Shown: one piece after another, positions 38,327-50,647 of the stretch | How positions within the stretch are numbered: the stretch's first letter is position 1 | How the letters are laid out: the number at the start of each line of letters is the position of its first letter | Assembly (NCBI RefSeq): GCF_040054535.1 | Contig: NC_090779.1 | Span: 25,834,501 to 25,898,500, forward strand | Direction of reading: 5' to 3' | DNA from: Antennarius striatus | Lineage: Eukaryota > Chordata > Actinopteri > Lophiiformes > Antennariidae | Length of the DNA stretch: 64,000 nt | Notes under the pieces: model-generated | Databases searched by the model: none | What the model saw: only the letters and a program-made list of their open reading frames with translations | Told to the model about the DNA's origin: nothing | Program-made: the position numbers and the translations under genes

Positions 38327-41300
38327 TTTCAGGCTCTTATTTCTATACATTGTGTGTCATACAGGTCAGTCGTGTCGGGAGTCGTCATGGAAACCACACA
38401 CATCCCATAATGCTGTTTCCCCTTCAGTGTCCTTGACGGCGGTAAACGTTCACAAACCTGATCTTCCTCATCAAAAATGGAGCAGGGGCAAACCTCATCA
38501 CTAATGCACCAGGATTCTGCCCCCCCCCACCCCTCCTGTCACCCCTGTAACTCCGCCCTCACCTCCACCTGATGTAACCCTCACCTGTCTGACCGGGGGA
38601 AGGGGTGGGGGGGACACACGACCTGGTTAGATGTGATGGTTTAGATTCTCTAAATGTAGGAATAAATAATAAATACTAGTAGCAGACATCACCTGGAACA
38701 CAGGTGGGGGCTTCCAGGTTCAGCATTCCACTGGCGGCTCCAGGTTCAACCTCCTCAGGTGTGTCCCCCCCGTCCCCCCCCAGGAACACCTGAGGGACAC
38801 TCCAGGACGCGCTGTGTCCTCCTCTGCTTCCTGTCGTCCCCCCCGGCGGTGAGAACGTGTCTGATGGAGGGCGGGGGGGTTGTGTGAGGAACCCGTCACT
38901 GGGGGGGTTCAGTGGTTCCTCACCTGGGTGCCTGGTAGTGAACTTGTTACTGTGGTGACGGCTCGTCATGTGACTTCTTAAATTTTAACCCCTTCACACT
39001 GACTGTCGAGCAAAGAAAAGAATTGATCAGAAACGGGTTGAGTGTGGATCACACGTGTGAGATCGTCACATGTATGTGTCAGTGGCATGACAAGGGGTTC
39101 TAGTCTCAGGGAGCACCTGGAGCTACTTGGAGGGGGGGTTCAGCACCGCCAACAAGGTGAAGATCCGCTGCTTGACTTCTAGCATCTACCGACTGAAGAC
39201 GCTTTAGTCACTACTGTAGTTACTGTAGACAGTGTCCCTGAGGAAAAGACAGGAGACAGAGCTGGAGGTAGCAGAGATGAAGATGCTGAGGTTCTCTCTG
39301 GGAGTGACCAGGATGGATAGGATCAGGAATGAGTCCATCAGAGGGACAGCACATGTTAGAGGTTCTGGAGATAAAGTCAGAGAGGCCAGACTGAGATGGT
39401 TTGGACATGTCCAGAGGAGAGATAGTGAATATATTGGTAGAAGGATGCTGAGTTCTGAACTGCCAGGCAGGAGGCCTAGAGGAAGACCAAAGAGGAGGTT
39501 TATGGATGTAGTGAAAGAGGACATGAAGGTAGTTGGTGTGAGAGAAGAGGATGAGAAGACAGGGCTAGATGGAGGACACTGATTGGTTGTGGAGACCCTG
39601 AAGGGAAAAGCCGAAAGGAAAAGATGGTAGTTAGATTAGTTGGTCTAACAGTAGTTACTATGGTTACATTAGTTACTATGGTTACATTAGTTACTATGGT
39701 TGCATTAGTTACTATGGTTACAGTAGTTACTGTGGTTACAGTAGTTAGTTGGTCTAACAGTAGTTACTATGGCTACAGTAGTTACTATGGCTACAGTAGT
39801 TACTATGGCTACAGTAGTTACTATGGTTACAGTAGTTACTATGGTTACAGTAGTTAGTTGGTCTAACAGTAGTTAGTTGGTCTAACAGTAGTTAGTTGGT
39901 CTAACAGTAGTTAGTTGGTCTAACAGTAGTTACTATGGTTACATTAGTTACCATGGTTACATTAGTTAGTTGGTCTAACAGTAGTTACTATGGTTACAGT
40001 AGTTATCTGGACTAGCTGCAGTGAGGTTGAGCGTCCGTATCAATCCGATCCTCCAGAATGGCTGCCAGTGTTTGCGGCGCTGCTATTTCCTGCCTGCGGG
40101 GGCAGCGTGAGCGCGTCCTGTGAACCGCGGGGGCGGATCCGACGCCTCGCCGCTCCGCTGCTGGTCGGCCTGGTTTCAGCTTCCACTAGTTATTGATGTT
40201 TGGAGCGTCTACCTGCAAACCTCCAGCGGCTGGAGCTGAACGTCCTCCAGCATCTTCAGGAGCGGATCTGTGAGACGCTGCTTTTAGCCGGCTGGTGGGC
40301 GGGGGGGGGGTCAGGTGTCGACACCCAAATTTACATTGTGGTCTAAATCAGTCCTGCTGCTGCGGTGCTCAGAGAGGATTAAAGGAGAAGCGATCCACTT
40401 CCTGTGAGCTGAGAGCGGCGCGGGGTCGCGGCTCCTCTCCGGAGGTGCAGCTGTAACCCAACACCTCCAGGGGGCAGGTTCAGGCTGCCCCCCCTCTGCA
40501 GGCCCCCGCCTGCTAAGCCTCTAATCCACCTGTAAGGAAGCCATTCATCTCCCTGTTCCCTGTAGACGTATCTCTGGACCCCCCGCCCCCCCAGCTGATG
40601 GACGGCTCTAACAGACTTTTATTCCATCCCTCTTCACAGCGGTGGCGTGTTGTCATGTCAGTGTTGGTGTGTCCGTCCGTCACCGTCCGTCCGTCCGTCA
40701 CCGTCCGTCCACCAAACGTCTCCACAACCGTTCAGACAGATGAAGCTAAAGCACATGACTCGGGCAGGGGAGGGAGGAAGATGAGATGACCTTGACCTGG
40801 AGAAAACTAGGTCAAGGTCAAATTTCAACTTTTGTTACACTCAGGAACCACAAAAGATAGGAAGACGATGAAGGCCAGTGTGAGTAAGACCATAGATCAA
40901 GGCTAGTGCTTTGATCAATGACAGTAAGTCAGAGCACTAGCTTTGACCTTTGACCTATGCAAGTAGGTCAGGGTAACATGTTGAATTCATGGGAAAGCAG
41001 ACTTGAGGATTGTGTTTCCATGTCAGGGATGTTTTCGTCTGACGACTTGGGTTCTAGTTGTCTGACGTGTCCGCCCCCTTCCTGCCGTCTGTTTTTATCG
41101 CTTCACTCCTCTTTTAACCCAAATGTTCGTTTTTCTTCCTGAATGGCAGAAATGCGTTGCGTCAATATGTAGGACTTCAGATTGTACTTCAGCACGCTTT
41201 CTAATCTCATCTAATATAAAAACAGCACTTTGTCAGGTTCCTTCTTCTGTTTTGCTGGTTTTCTGGTTAGATTTTGCTGACGCGTTGCTCGGTGGGGGGG

Positions 41301-44300
41301 CCGTGGGCCCAGCTATGTGCTGGAAACACGGTTCCATAGGGAGATCAGGACAAGCCTTGAGTTCTCATTTTCTTACTGCGCGACTATTAGCAGTTAGCAG
41401 CGGGTTGCTCTGAATGGAAGAGAGTTTCCCACAGGTGCTTTGCAGTACTTTTGGTTTTAGCATAAGTGCTGAAGCTGATTAGCAGGAATTTGAGCAGCAA
41501 TGCAGCTCAATCTAATCTCCCTTCTGGACACCAGCTTGTCTTGGCCAGCTTCTGAGTCCCAGTGGAAAAAGTGAGTTTCATGTTTGCTAGCTTGACTGTA
41601 TTTAGTGGCCATAAATCCTCTGAGCCGTTCAAACATTTTTAAGGTCTACCTTTTTGTACTTTTACTTCTCGTGAGTTTTTGAACCAGAACATTTTCAAAA
41701 CCCAACATTTGCAGTCAGCCTTGAAGTGTCCTGAGGTGTTTACTCGTCTGCTAATCTCAAATCTGTGAAAGGATGTGAGTCATGCTTGCGTTTGTCTGTG
41801 TGTCAAGATTACACGCACAGATTGCCCTCCCTGCTGTCCCTCATACACCCAAAGCTTCAGAGGGCTCCACCTGCCTCCCCCCAAGAGACAGTTCAGCTTT
41901 AGAACCAATGACAGAGTTTTTAAGAGTCAGAGGTCACTGTGATCACGTCTCATGTCACCCCATGAACAGAGTATCTGATGGCTGAAGGCTCTTTCATCAC
42001 AGAAGCACTAAACCCAAGAACCCTTGTGTTCCACATCTGGATGATGATAAATTTTATTTAAATGACAAGACCTGCATGTAATACCTTTAAGTCCTTCACA
42101 GAGAAGAAAGTATGTTATCTGAGCCTGGAGAGGCCGTCAAGTCCAGCTGTTCAGGGTTAAACTCTGTGCGTTATGCTTAGTTCCTTAAGGTCGCAGCTCC
42201 TGCAGTTTGTATGTCTTAATGTTTTACTGTCGTGGTTGAAACGCTCATTAAAGGAGGTCGTTCTTTTTGAAGTTTTCCACATTTTTGGTTTTCTTCACAT
42301 GAACTCATTTTTTGCTCATTTTCATTGCACTGATATTATTGACTGGACAGCAGTGGTTTTTGACAGCTCCATCAGTCAGCTGTGCACCTGCGTTCTCCAC
42401 CTGGACGGGTTGGAGAACCCGCTATGAGCTGCCGGTCTCTTGTCACTCTGCAGTTCATTAGTTCATGGAAGTCCCTCTGCTGCTGTCTTAAATTAGCCAG
42501 ATGTGGACCACCAGGGCCACCTTATCCAGAGACCTCATTTCATCTGGTGCTGCCCAGCAGGAAGCGGTGTGTGTGTGTGTGTGGGGTGTGTGTGTGTGTG
42601 TGTTTGGGGCGGCTCATGTGAATGCAGTTGACAACCAACACATGGATGTCCTTGACTTTTTAACACGGACCGATTGGATCGGCTCTCAGCCAATCAAGTC
42701 TTCTGTTGTTCTTTGAAACCATGTTGTGGTATGTAGGTGGTACACTAGTCTACGTATAGACCATCAGACTATAGTCTACATATAGACTAGCAAACTATGG
42801 TCTGCAGACTGTAGTCAACATAGAGACCACACCTGCACATGACGGCGGTGCAGCGGTTCAACTTCCTGACTGATGCGGGGTGAAAACCAAACACACCCTT
42901 GGAGGTTGTGTCGGGACAAAGCAGGGATCCTCCTGCTGCTCCTTCAGTTCAGCGTCCGGTCGTCACACCTCTCTCCTCCCAAACACTCATCCTCTTTGTG
43001 GTTCCTTCCACTCCTCGAGCACAATAGCCCTCATGTCTGAATGCGCCCCGGAGGAAACCCCGTCTGTTGGTCCACCTGTTTCAGGACAGACGTTTCTTGT
43101 TCAAACCCTGGCCCTGGTGGAGGTGGACCACAAACCACAAGGACTCCACTGTTGGAGGCATTTCCTCCTCTCAGATGATCCCTTGTTCCCTCGGTAACGC
43201 GAACCCAGCAGGGTGCCTGAAGGTCGCCAGCGTGTCTTTAGGAATTGTTCATGTATGTAGTTACGTGTTCCCACACGTACAGTTTACACGTATACGCAAG
43301 TGTGTTTGAATTAACCTAAACTAGACTGAATGTCAGTTTACATCTGATCCTGTGAGAACGGAACCTGAACCTGTAAGTTTGGTTGAACGGGTTGAGGTTC
43401 TGTTGCTCTGCCTGCGTGTTGACCAAGTTCTGCCACTAGAAATGGGCCAAAAATGTTTCTCATCAGGAGTAATTAGCTTGGATGAAAAACTAAATTGCTA
43501 ATCCTTTTTTTTGGGGGCGGTGTTGTGAAGCTTGTAGACAGGACGTCATTCAGAACTACAGACAAACCTATTAGGACAGAAATCCTCTCATCTAAACAGC
43601 AGCCAGAAGCTGGACAGGAACGGATTTGAGTCACGTTTTGTTCTGAAAACAGTTTGACATGACTATATACTGTATGTACAGAATCTAATTTTTAAAATAG
43701 TTTAAGTGAAGGCTGGTCTGATGCAGGGAGGACAGCTGTCAGCAGGTTTCTGTGTGTTTAAGCTCAGATGGCAGAATTCACAGGAGGATTAGGGTGCCCT
43801 TCAAAGTAAAGAGATGTGCAGGAAGCTGGATGGAGCGGTGAAGACACCCGCCTCACATGATCACGTAAAACAGACGGCTGAGACAGGATCTGGTGTTACA
43901 GAGACGGTGACGGACCACAAAGCCCCCATACCGTGCCTCTGCCTCTGTACTGTGAAGGGCAGAGGCACTGCATGACCTCCGACCCCCCGTGGCTCTGGCT
44001 GCCAGTCAAACAGCCCTGTGATGCTCCTCAGCGGTGGTAGTGCTGCTGCTTCTTTCAGGTGGTCTCACAATCACCTGGCCTTTCATTCACTCGCCTCCTA
44101 TCAGTGTTTCCCGCTGTTCGGCATTTGGTAGCGGGTCCAGAATGGATTGCTGTTGACATTTCACTCAGAAAACCCAATATGGAATAGTCAGAGTTGAAAG
44201 ATGCACTCATGTAAGTGCTGTAAAGTTGCTCATTATACTCCTATCTGCAGGAGGATGGAGGAAGGTGAACCAGTTTTAAAGACATCTCTATATGGACGTG

Positions 44301-47300
44301 AAGCCGTTGCTGAAGTCCCAGTAGTCGCCTTGTATTTACACTCTTGTGAGTTCAATGAACCTTGAAACTTCTTCTCCCGCGTTAAGCCTTGTGTGGATTT
44401 TGTTTTGAGCCAGCATGTGTGTGAGTGGGTGGGAATGTCCATTAAAATGTGAGTAATGTGACTAAATCTTACTAGGGGCTTTAAAATGGGCTAATCCCTC
44501 GCAAAGCCACAATGACGCTCAATCACTTCCTCGGGTTCGCCTCCGGTTGAGATGTTGGTGGGAAAGAAAGTGAGGAAAACCTCCGACAGGGATGTGAGGA
44601 ACTTAACGTCTCAGCAAAATCCCCATTTCCTCTGGAACAAGAGACTTTCTTAGGAAGCTCTGCTTAATGATGTCAATCCAGTCAAAGCTCATTTGAAACA
44701 ATACGACTCACATAGATCTTAAACATTAGCAGTGCTCAGATTAGACACAGAGAGGTTTCCTGTTTGTCCTTCACGTTTAGCTCGTGTTTCGTTCAGAGTT
44801 GTTCTGATTTCCTTTCATGACGGCGAGGACCCACTCGTCGTTTCTCCTGAGCAGAAACTGAACGACTTTGACGCCTTTCCCCTACAGGTCGCAAGGTCAT
44901 AACATAGAAAGACGACCATTCAGGCTTTCTGTTCTCATGAATGGCTTTGGTCTGTTTGTAGCTCCATTAAGACCAAGACTCCAAATACACATTCAGGTAC
45001 AGCCAGTCTCACAAACGCAGCCTTTTCAGACATCATAAAGTGTGACCGCCATTTTATCAGGTGACAAAGGATGAGAGAGGAGAGAAAGGAATGGAAGAGG
45101 AATTGGTGGACGACTGACTCATGAGATGCACAAAGAAAGGAACTGAGTCCTCAGGTGTCTTCCTTGACCTAAATTGTAGTTACGTTTGCACCACAAATCA
45201 AGCTTTACCCCCGAGGATGTCTGTTTGTTCACATTTCAGATAAGAAGTCAGACTTTATTTTTACCCACATGCATAATGTGACTATCAAGCAAAGCCAAAG
45301 TTCATCTCCCAATGACAGCAGAGATTCCAGGGAACAATACCTTCATACAGTAGACTTAAGGGTACTCTTCTTCTGCTGGCTTTGATGTCTGATATCCCTG
45401 TAGAGCAATTACAAGATATTATCTCATTACCTGGTTACTAAATACTCCAAAAAATATTTTTTCACCAAAATGAGAAATTTTCTGTTGGGCTGAAAAACGG
45501 CCTTGAAGAGGAGGGCGTTATCTTCACAACATTAGATAGCTCATAAAATCTGATTATTTACAGTACAGGTAGTCCTCAACCTACAAACACAACTGGTTCA
45601 GAGACGTTGTTCATGAGATGAATTGTTCATAATTCACTAAATTTCAATCTACAATCTCCATTTGAGGTAATTTACACGTAATTAATACTAAAGTTCTATT
45701 CCCTCAGACTGACCAGAAGCAATTACAGGACATTAAAACTACACAGAATAAATACAATACAGGTTCAGGTTGCTCAGTTGTTCTGATTATACATTGGTTT
45801 TCAATAAAATCATTCAGAAAAATAAAATCAAGTTTAGGTCGTTTCACTGGACAAATACTGGACTCTAAAATCACAATAAAACCGTTAAAAGCTCATTTAA
45901 TCATGTTACTGTACAATAAATCAGAATAAGAACGTAATCATAGTAAAATACGTACGTGTAGTACCACTAAGTGTCACTTGTGATTCACATAATTTTAATC
46001 CAGATTACTTTACGTTAAACTTTAATCCTGATAATTTAATCCTTGAAAAGAAGAAAACAATTCAAGAAATTCTCCACCAGTTAATATCAACAGTCAAAGT
46101 CACTGTTGTTGATCCATTGCAGCTACTGTAGCATGGACCTTACCCTTGAGTGAAGAGTGTTGGGGCTGCGTGAACACAGCAGTGCTGCCCCTGGGGAGTT
46201 GTGGCAGGAAGGGGAACTATGGTGAAGAAAAGCTGTCTGTATCTCTGAATGTTTCAAATGTCTTCATCTTTTTCACCAACAGAAGAACTTTTAAGAAGCT
46301 GGATCTGGCAAACGTTTGACGTTTTTGCTTGAAATCGATTGAAACAAATAAACAAGCAAATTAACATTTAGTTACTTGCAGCTCTAATGTGCTGTCATGG
46401 AGCATCTGTGGTCGTAATCCTCGTCCAGCGCTAATCAGACCTTAACTGGTCCTTTTTGGACGATGGAGTACTTCTAAATCCGTTGGTGGAAGCGGCTGGA
46501 GCTGTTTGGATGCTCGGTTATTTCTCCCAGTGAGTCAGTGTTTCCCCAGCCAGAAACATTTCCAAAAGGCGTTTTCTTTGCTGACAGAAATGCTGCAGAA
46601 TTGTCTTTAAGTCTTTTCTTTCGTCTGTTTTGTTTCTTTCCTCTGCTGCTGGGCCAAAGCAGCAAAAGCGTGACACAACTTTCCTTTCCTTGCATTTCCA
46701 TCACAGGAATAATGTCAAACCAAGTTCTTCCGTCTCAATTACTGGTCTCCAGAAAGTCCCTGCTCTGGGTTAGTACCGCTGCTGATCCACGGATAATTGT
46801 GTAGAACATTGTGGGTCGAATCCAGCTTGAGGGCAACTTCATTCAGGCCTGCAGGAAGTGCTGGATTTTATGACCCACTTAATTGCCTTGTTTTGGTCTT
46901 GATTTGTTACCCTTATGTAGAATTCATCCTTTCTTCTGCCTTTCTTCTGCCCTTATGGCCGTGAATCAGGTGGGTGATATTTACTGTCCGTAAGACACCT
47001 TTGACCTTTTCTTTGACTGCTTTTTTTTGAGCTTTGACTGGTTTTAGGTAAAATGATCATCAGGTATTTTTGTCTTTGACTTAATCCGATGTGTTTGTTT
47101 CTCAATACCTTTTGACATTGATTTCAACTCAAAGCAGCACAAAGAGGGGACACGTGTGTCTCATTGTCATCATTGATTATTGGAGTTAAATGGTGTGGGC
47201 ACTCGACTGGCTTGCCTGAAATCCAGCCCCTCCCCATTATTATGCCACATTATGGAGAACCAAATGTGAGCCATGGGAACCCTCAGGCTGATGATCAAGA

Positions 47301-49762
47301 CAAGTCATGTGTCGAGCTAGAATGAGAAAGAATTGCCCTCAAAGTTCAACGAGCTGGGGTCTATTTATTGGTCATTTGTAGTTTATAGTTTATAGGTCAT
47401 TTAGTTTCTGTATAGTTATCTATAGTGTATAGTATTTACTTTATAGTTTATGTGCAGCCGTGGAAAGTTTGAATTTTCCTTGAACTGTCGTGATAAGCAG
47501 GTGATCAGTTTAGTATTGTTACTGTAGGGGTTTGACCAGAGTCCTTAACCTGGTTACCAACCAATCAGCAGTCACATCTTTTCACTAGTTACTAGTGATC
47601 TCAGTATTTTTTCAACCCGTATTCTGAAGACGTGTTCACGCCCGTCAGGCAGAGTGAAGGACGACTCCGTCACATGTGGTCCTGGTGGTCCTGGTGGTCC
47701 CTGCTGCCCTCAGCAGAATGTATGGACCCGCTGCTGGAGTCCTAATCTAATACCACGAGGAGGGCAGGAACACAACACTCACAGGCAGGCAGATCTAATT
47801 TCCTGCCCCGTGTTGCTCTGGTAATGCCACGTTAATGACTTCCTGTTTTCATGCATTGCTGCCGTGCTGTCACACACACTCGTTTGTTTCCACCAGTGTG
47901 TTACATGACTGCCCTGTGTCTCACACAGCTGTGGTCACGGGTTCATCGCCCGTCCTCTGGTCCTCCCAAACAGCTTTAGTGTCGACTCCGTAGCTCAGGT
48001 GATGAGTCATAAAAACATGTCTGATTGGTTGTTATGAGCTTGAAGCTCATTGGATGCCATAACATCATGTTTACTTTAAAATGATTAAGAATTCACCAGG
48101 AACGTAAGGATTTCTGCCGACAGTCGTTGACTGAGGGTCAAAGGTCAAGTGTGTATTGGTTTGGGGCTGATAAGGAGTCAAATAGTCTTTATTCTGATTG
48201 GTTTTCTGTCTCATATTCTGAAAGCGTCGTATTTCCTTGTTCTCGGCGTCCACATGTTGTTTCTATGGTAACCCAGAGAGGACAGCAGACGGTTCCACAC
48301 AGGTGACCCCCCCAACCCCCCTCCTCCTGCTCTGTTCAACACGTCTTGATGATCCGTGTGCCTGTCTCACCTCCGTCCTCCCTGATGGCGCCGCACTGTG
48401 GCATCATGGGTAAACAGTTGTTTGAACAGATGGCTGATGCTAACGGTGCGTCGATCAGCTGACTGATCAGCTGACTGATCAGCTGACTGCCTGAGGCGCC
48501 GCACGACTCGCTGAATGTGACCAAGGGAACGTGACGCGTTCAAGGCGTGAGTGTGAGTCTGGGTGTGATTAGTGGCCACGATGGAGGCCAGGTGGTGGAG
48601 GACCAGATCCAACAGGCGGGAACGGAGTCTCTGCAGGAAGGAAGGAACGGTTTGGAGACAGGGGTGATGGAGGGATTGGAGACAGGGGTGATGGAGGGAT
48701 CGGAGACAGGGGTGATGGAGGGATTGGAGACAGGGGTGATGGAGGGATCGGAGACAGGGGTGATGGAGGGATCGGAGACAGGGGTGATGGAGGGATCGGA
48801 GACAGGGGTGATGGAGGGATCGGAGACAGGGGTGATGGAGGGGTTGGGGGCAGAGGTGATGGAGGGATTGGAGACAGGGGTGATGGAGGGGACTAGAGAC
48901 AGTGGTGACATTGATCTGGGACCAGATCCGTCTGGATGGTTCTGTCTGGCTTTATATCGTTATTGGGGGGCCCTCCTGTCTGGGGGGGGCTCCTGTGTTC
49001 TGAGTTGTTGTCTCCGTGTTCCGCTCTGATCACATGTCCTGCTTCCTGCCGGGGCTCATGGGTAATGTCTCGGCGTGTTTTACAGCAGCATCTGAGGTGC
49101 CCCGCCTGTTAAATGTTTGATTGCATCTGAACTTCCTGTTGAGGGGGCGAGGGGGGGGCGTCTCCATCTGCTGAGCGTCAATGAGCTGAACAGATGTTGG
49201 CCAGATGTGGCCACCGGGGGGGGGGGGGGGGGGGCAGCAGCATCGATAGCAGGAGATACTCCATCTCCACACTGATGTCTTTGTTCACGTGGACTCACCA
49301 GTCAGGACGCCCCCCCCACCACCACCCCCCCCATCCTTCCTTCCTCCTCGTTCTCTTTGAAGTGGAGACGACGCAGGAAGCGAGCCGGAATCGATTGCCC
49401 CGTGCATTAGACCCGGAATGTGCCCCCCCCCACTACCCTGGTCTGTCTTCCCCCAGCCTCTGAACACATCCCTCATTTATCCCCCCCCCCCCCACCTTCG
49501 TGCACCACCTGCCCCCTTCCTGCTGGAGCCAAACAGACAGCCTGGATCGTTCCCTGAGTTCAGTCTGACAGGAGGAACTGGGTCAGAGCCGCTGCCTGAC
49601 GCTCCAGAGACAGAGAGGATGCTGGGTAATGCGCCACGCTAGCTAGGCTAATGAAAACCCCCAGTTTGATTCCAGGCAGCAGTTTGAGTCCTTCCTGTTT
49701 TACCCCAAAATTCCGGCGCCGTCTGACATCACTTCCTGGTTCACGGTGCCTAGTTCCTGTGC

Positions 49763-49837
<75 letters not shown>

Positions 49838-50155
49838 GTTTCCACGTCCAGCTTCTGAACCGTCTGACACGCAACACGTCGCCGCTCAGCCGCAGCTGGA
49901 GTCACATGACCAGCTCACGGCCGGAGGGATGGGGCGGAGACAGAGGCTCAAGATCAGAAGGATGGGGGGGTGCAGCTGCCGGGGGTCAGAGTCACACCGA
50001 CGCGAAACGGACAGGAAGGAGGGAGGAAGGGGAGCGGGGGCAGATCAACCTGCCCCCCCTGCTGGGGCAGTTGGACATGCTGGGGCAGGTGGATATGGTA
50101 TCTACCCTCCTGTACGTCGTCCAGCAGCTGGACATCCTGACGCAGGTCAGTGTGA

Positions 50156-50246
<91 letters not shown>

Positions 50247-50429
50247 CTGGCCTGTCCCCCCCCCACACAGACCGTCTCGGTGCTGGAGGAGCGTCTCAGC
50301 CTGACGGAGGAAAAGATGAAGGAGTGTCTCCTCCACCAATCACAGGCCCAGAAGGAGGCGGGCCCATCAGAGGAGCCGCCGGCGCCGGACAGCGATTGGC
50401 CCAACGGCTCGCCCAGCGGTCTGCCATGA
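31858..50429 (+). CDS. poc1b: POC1 centriolar protein B (WD40 repeats and C-terminal coiled coil)
   Basis: Twelve coding exons: 31858-31872, 32190-32274, 32357-32525, 32640-32825, 32910-33017, 33881-33996, 34127-34260, 34355-34423, 34506-34658, 34732-35172, 49852-50145, 50271-50429. GT-AG introns and matching phases give 642 aa (human POC1B is 478). Residues about 10-305 form seven WD40 repeats ([47 protein letters not shown] and others). The C-terminus has the POC1 coiled coil ([20 protein letters not shown]). POC1 proteins stabilise centrioles and support ciliogenesis; human POC1B loss causes cone-rod dystrophy (family knowledge). POC1B rather than POC1A is favoured by the motif [12 protein letters not shown] and by linkage to dusp6. 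Exon 10 is inferred from splice sites and carries a 33-bp in-frame repeat (residues about 357-484) not known from human. Exon 11 homology begins only near its end. Intron 10 is 14.7 kb. Confidence 0.9.
32579..32627. repeat. (GT)24 before poc1b exon 4
   Basis: Ends 12 bases before the exon 4 acceptor, in the polypyrimidine-tract position. Confidence 0.97.
33043..33083. repeat. Perfect 15-bp hairpin in poc1b intron 5
   Basis: CCTGATGTTTGATCT, an 11-base loop, then AGATCAAACATCAGG, 25 bases past the exon 5 donor. Confidence 0.9.
33103..33810 (+). mobile_element. hAT-like MITE, copy 3, expanded, in poc1b intron 5
   Basis: Same ends as copy 1 (CACATCAGCATCATGAGTCC on the left, GGGCCACATTTGGCCCC and TTGAGTTTGACACATGTGG on the right). 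It is flanked by the direct repeat CATAGATCA at 33094-33102 and 33811-33819, the size expected for a hAT target-site duplication. The interior holds a 64-bp tandem array. Confidence 0.7.
33160..33608. repeat. 64-bp tandem array inside the MITE
   Basis: Seven nearly identical units built from AATGTAACTAATAAATG, TAACTCAGTG and ACTACTCCTTA. Copy 2 holds only a partial version of the same motif, so the expansion is specific to this insertion. Confidence 0.95.
34765..35147 (+). repeat. poc1b: 33-bp in-frame coding minisatellite in poc1b exon 10
   Basis: 11.6 copies with a period of exactly 33 bp, each encoding [11 protein letters not shown] in the poc1b frame. Copies differ at one or two sites (CTCAGGG, CTCGGGG, GTTAGGG), and variants are grouped: A-type at both ends, G-type in the middle, GTTAGGG in the last two. 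This suggests block duplication. Confidence 0.95.
35573..35684. repeat. 14-bp minisatellite, 8 copies
   Basis: TTTGACTCCTGGTC units in poc1b intron 10. Confidence 0.95.
36108..36144. repeat. (TG)18 microsatellite
   Basis: Followed by shorter AC (36246-36262) and GT (36285-36304) runs. Confidence 0.95.
37763..37884. repeat. (GT)n microsatellite, 122 bp, with CTGT interruptions
   Basis: GT run broken by six TCTG steps. Confidence 0.97.
37936..38009. repeat. (AC)37 microsatellite
   Basis: AC run 51 bases after the GT run, forming an inverted pair. Confidence 0.97.
38182..38216. repeat. (AC)17 microsatellite
   Basis: Uninterrupted AC run. Confidence 0.95.
38291..38323. repeat. (AC)16 microsatellite
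   Basis: Uninterrupted AC run. Confidence 0.95.
39230..39625 (+). mobile_element. LINE reverse-transcriptase C-terminal fragment
   Basis: A 116-codon open frame (39232-39582) encodes the C-terminal tail typical of non-LTR retrotransposon ORF2 proteins: [45 protein letters not shown]. It is followed by the 3' tail GGAAAAGCCGAAAGGAAAAG. It is 5'-truncated, as usual for LINEs; the clade was not determined. It lies in poc1b intron 10. Confidence 0.8.
39630..40005. repeat. 18-bp minisatellite, about 20 copies
   Basis: CAGTAGTTACTATGGTTA units mixed with AGTTAGTTGGTCTAACAG units, directly following the LINE fragment. Confidence 0.95.
42566..42603. repeat. (GT)n microsatellite, interrupted
   Basis: Two GT runs split by GGGG. 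Confidence 0.9.
45569..45680. mobile_element. Possible DNA-transposon terminus
   Basis: GTAGTCCTCAACCTACAAAC followed by ACTGGTTCAGAGACGTTGTTC and ATTGTTCATAATTCAC resembles a widespread vertebrate MITE end with 'cttacgaac...ttcgtaag' character. The matching other end was not found. Confidence 0.3.
48652..48893. repeat. 24-bp minisatellite, about 10 copies
   Basis: GGATCGGAGACAGGGGTGAT plus GGAG units in poc1b intron 10, stop-free in several frames. Confidence 0.95.
49216..49234. repeat. Poly-G tract (19)
   Basis: Homopolymer run in poc1b intron 10. Confidence 0.9.
49767..49836. repeat. (GT)35 before poc1b exon 11
   Basis: Ends 15 bases before the exon 11 acceptor CGTTTCCACGTCCAG. Confidence 0.97.
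50156..50241. repeat. (AC)n filling poc1b intron 11
   Basis: 86 of the 125 intron bases are AC with one AGAC interruption. Confidence 0.97.
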
Positions 50430-50536
50430 CCGCCCCCCCCCCCCCCCACACACACACACCTGCAGGATGCAGTGTGTGTGTGTACCATTATGAATGTCCA
50501 CTTTGGTGGTTTCTCTCTCTCAGGGGTCAGAAGGTT

Positions 50537-50540
<4 letters not shown>

Positions 50541-50572
<32 letters not shown>
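50541..50572. repeat. (GT)16 in poc1b 3' UTR
   Basis: Lies between the poc1b stop and the poly(A) signal, so would be in the mature mRNA. Confidence 0.95.
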
Positions 50573-50573
<1 letters not shown>

Positions 50574-50605
50574 CCGTTGAACTGGTCACATGAACAGAAC
50601 CTCTG

Positions 50606-50611
50606 AATAAA
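50606..50611 (+). terminator. poc1b: poc1b poly(A) signal
   Basis: AATAAA lies 177 bases after the poc1b stop, followed by GT-rich sequence. Confidence 0.7.
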
Positions 50612-50647
50612 TGTTTGCACTCATCCATTGGTTCTGATTGTGATGCT

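Larger units (their letters stand above)
35173..49851. other. poc1b: Large poc1b intron 10
   Basis: 14.7 kb without a supportable exon on either strand. The first 5 kb and last 2 kb hold microsatellites, minisatellites and a LINE fragment. About 40.8-47.9 kb is different: lower GC, with only one short GT run, at 42566-42603. The intronless GALNT4 gene linked to POC1B in mammals is not present as an open frame here. No gene is called. Confidence 0.55.

Noticed and set aside
48540-49029. Pro/Ser- and TGVMEG-repeat frames
   Set aside because: Both are the 24-bp minisatellite in poc1b intron 10.
35173-49851. Possible GALNT4-like intronless gene in the poc1b region
   Set aside because: No open frame of the required size or with glycosyltransferase motifs is present on either strand.
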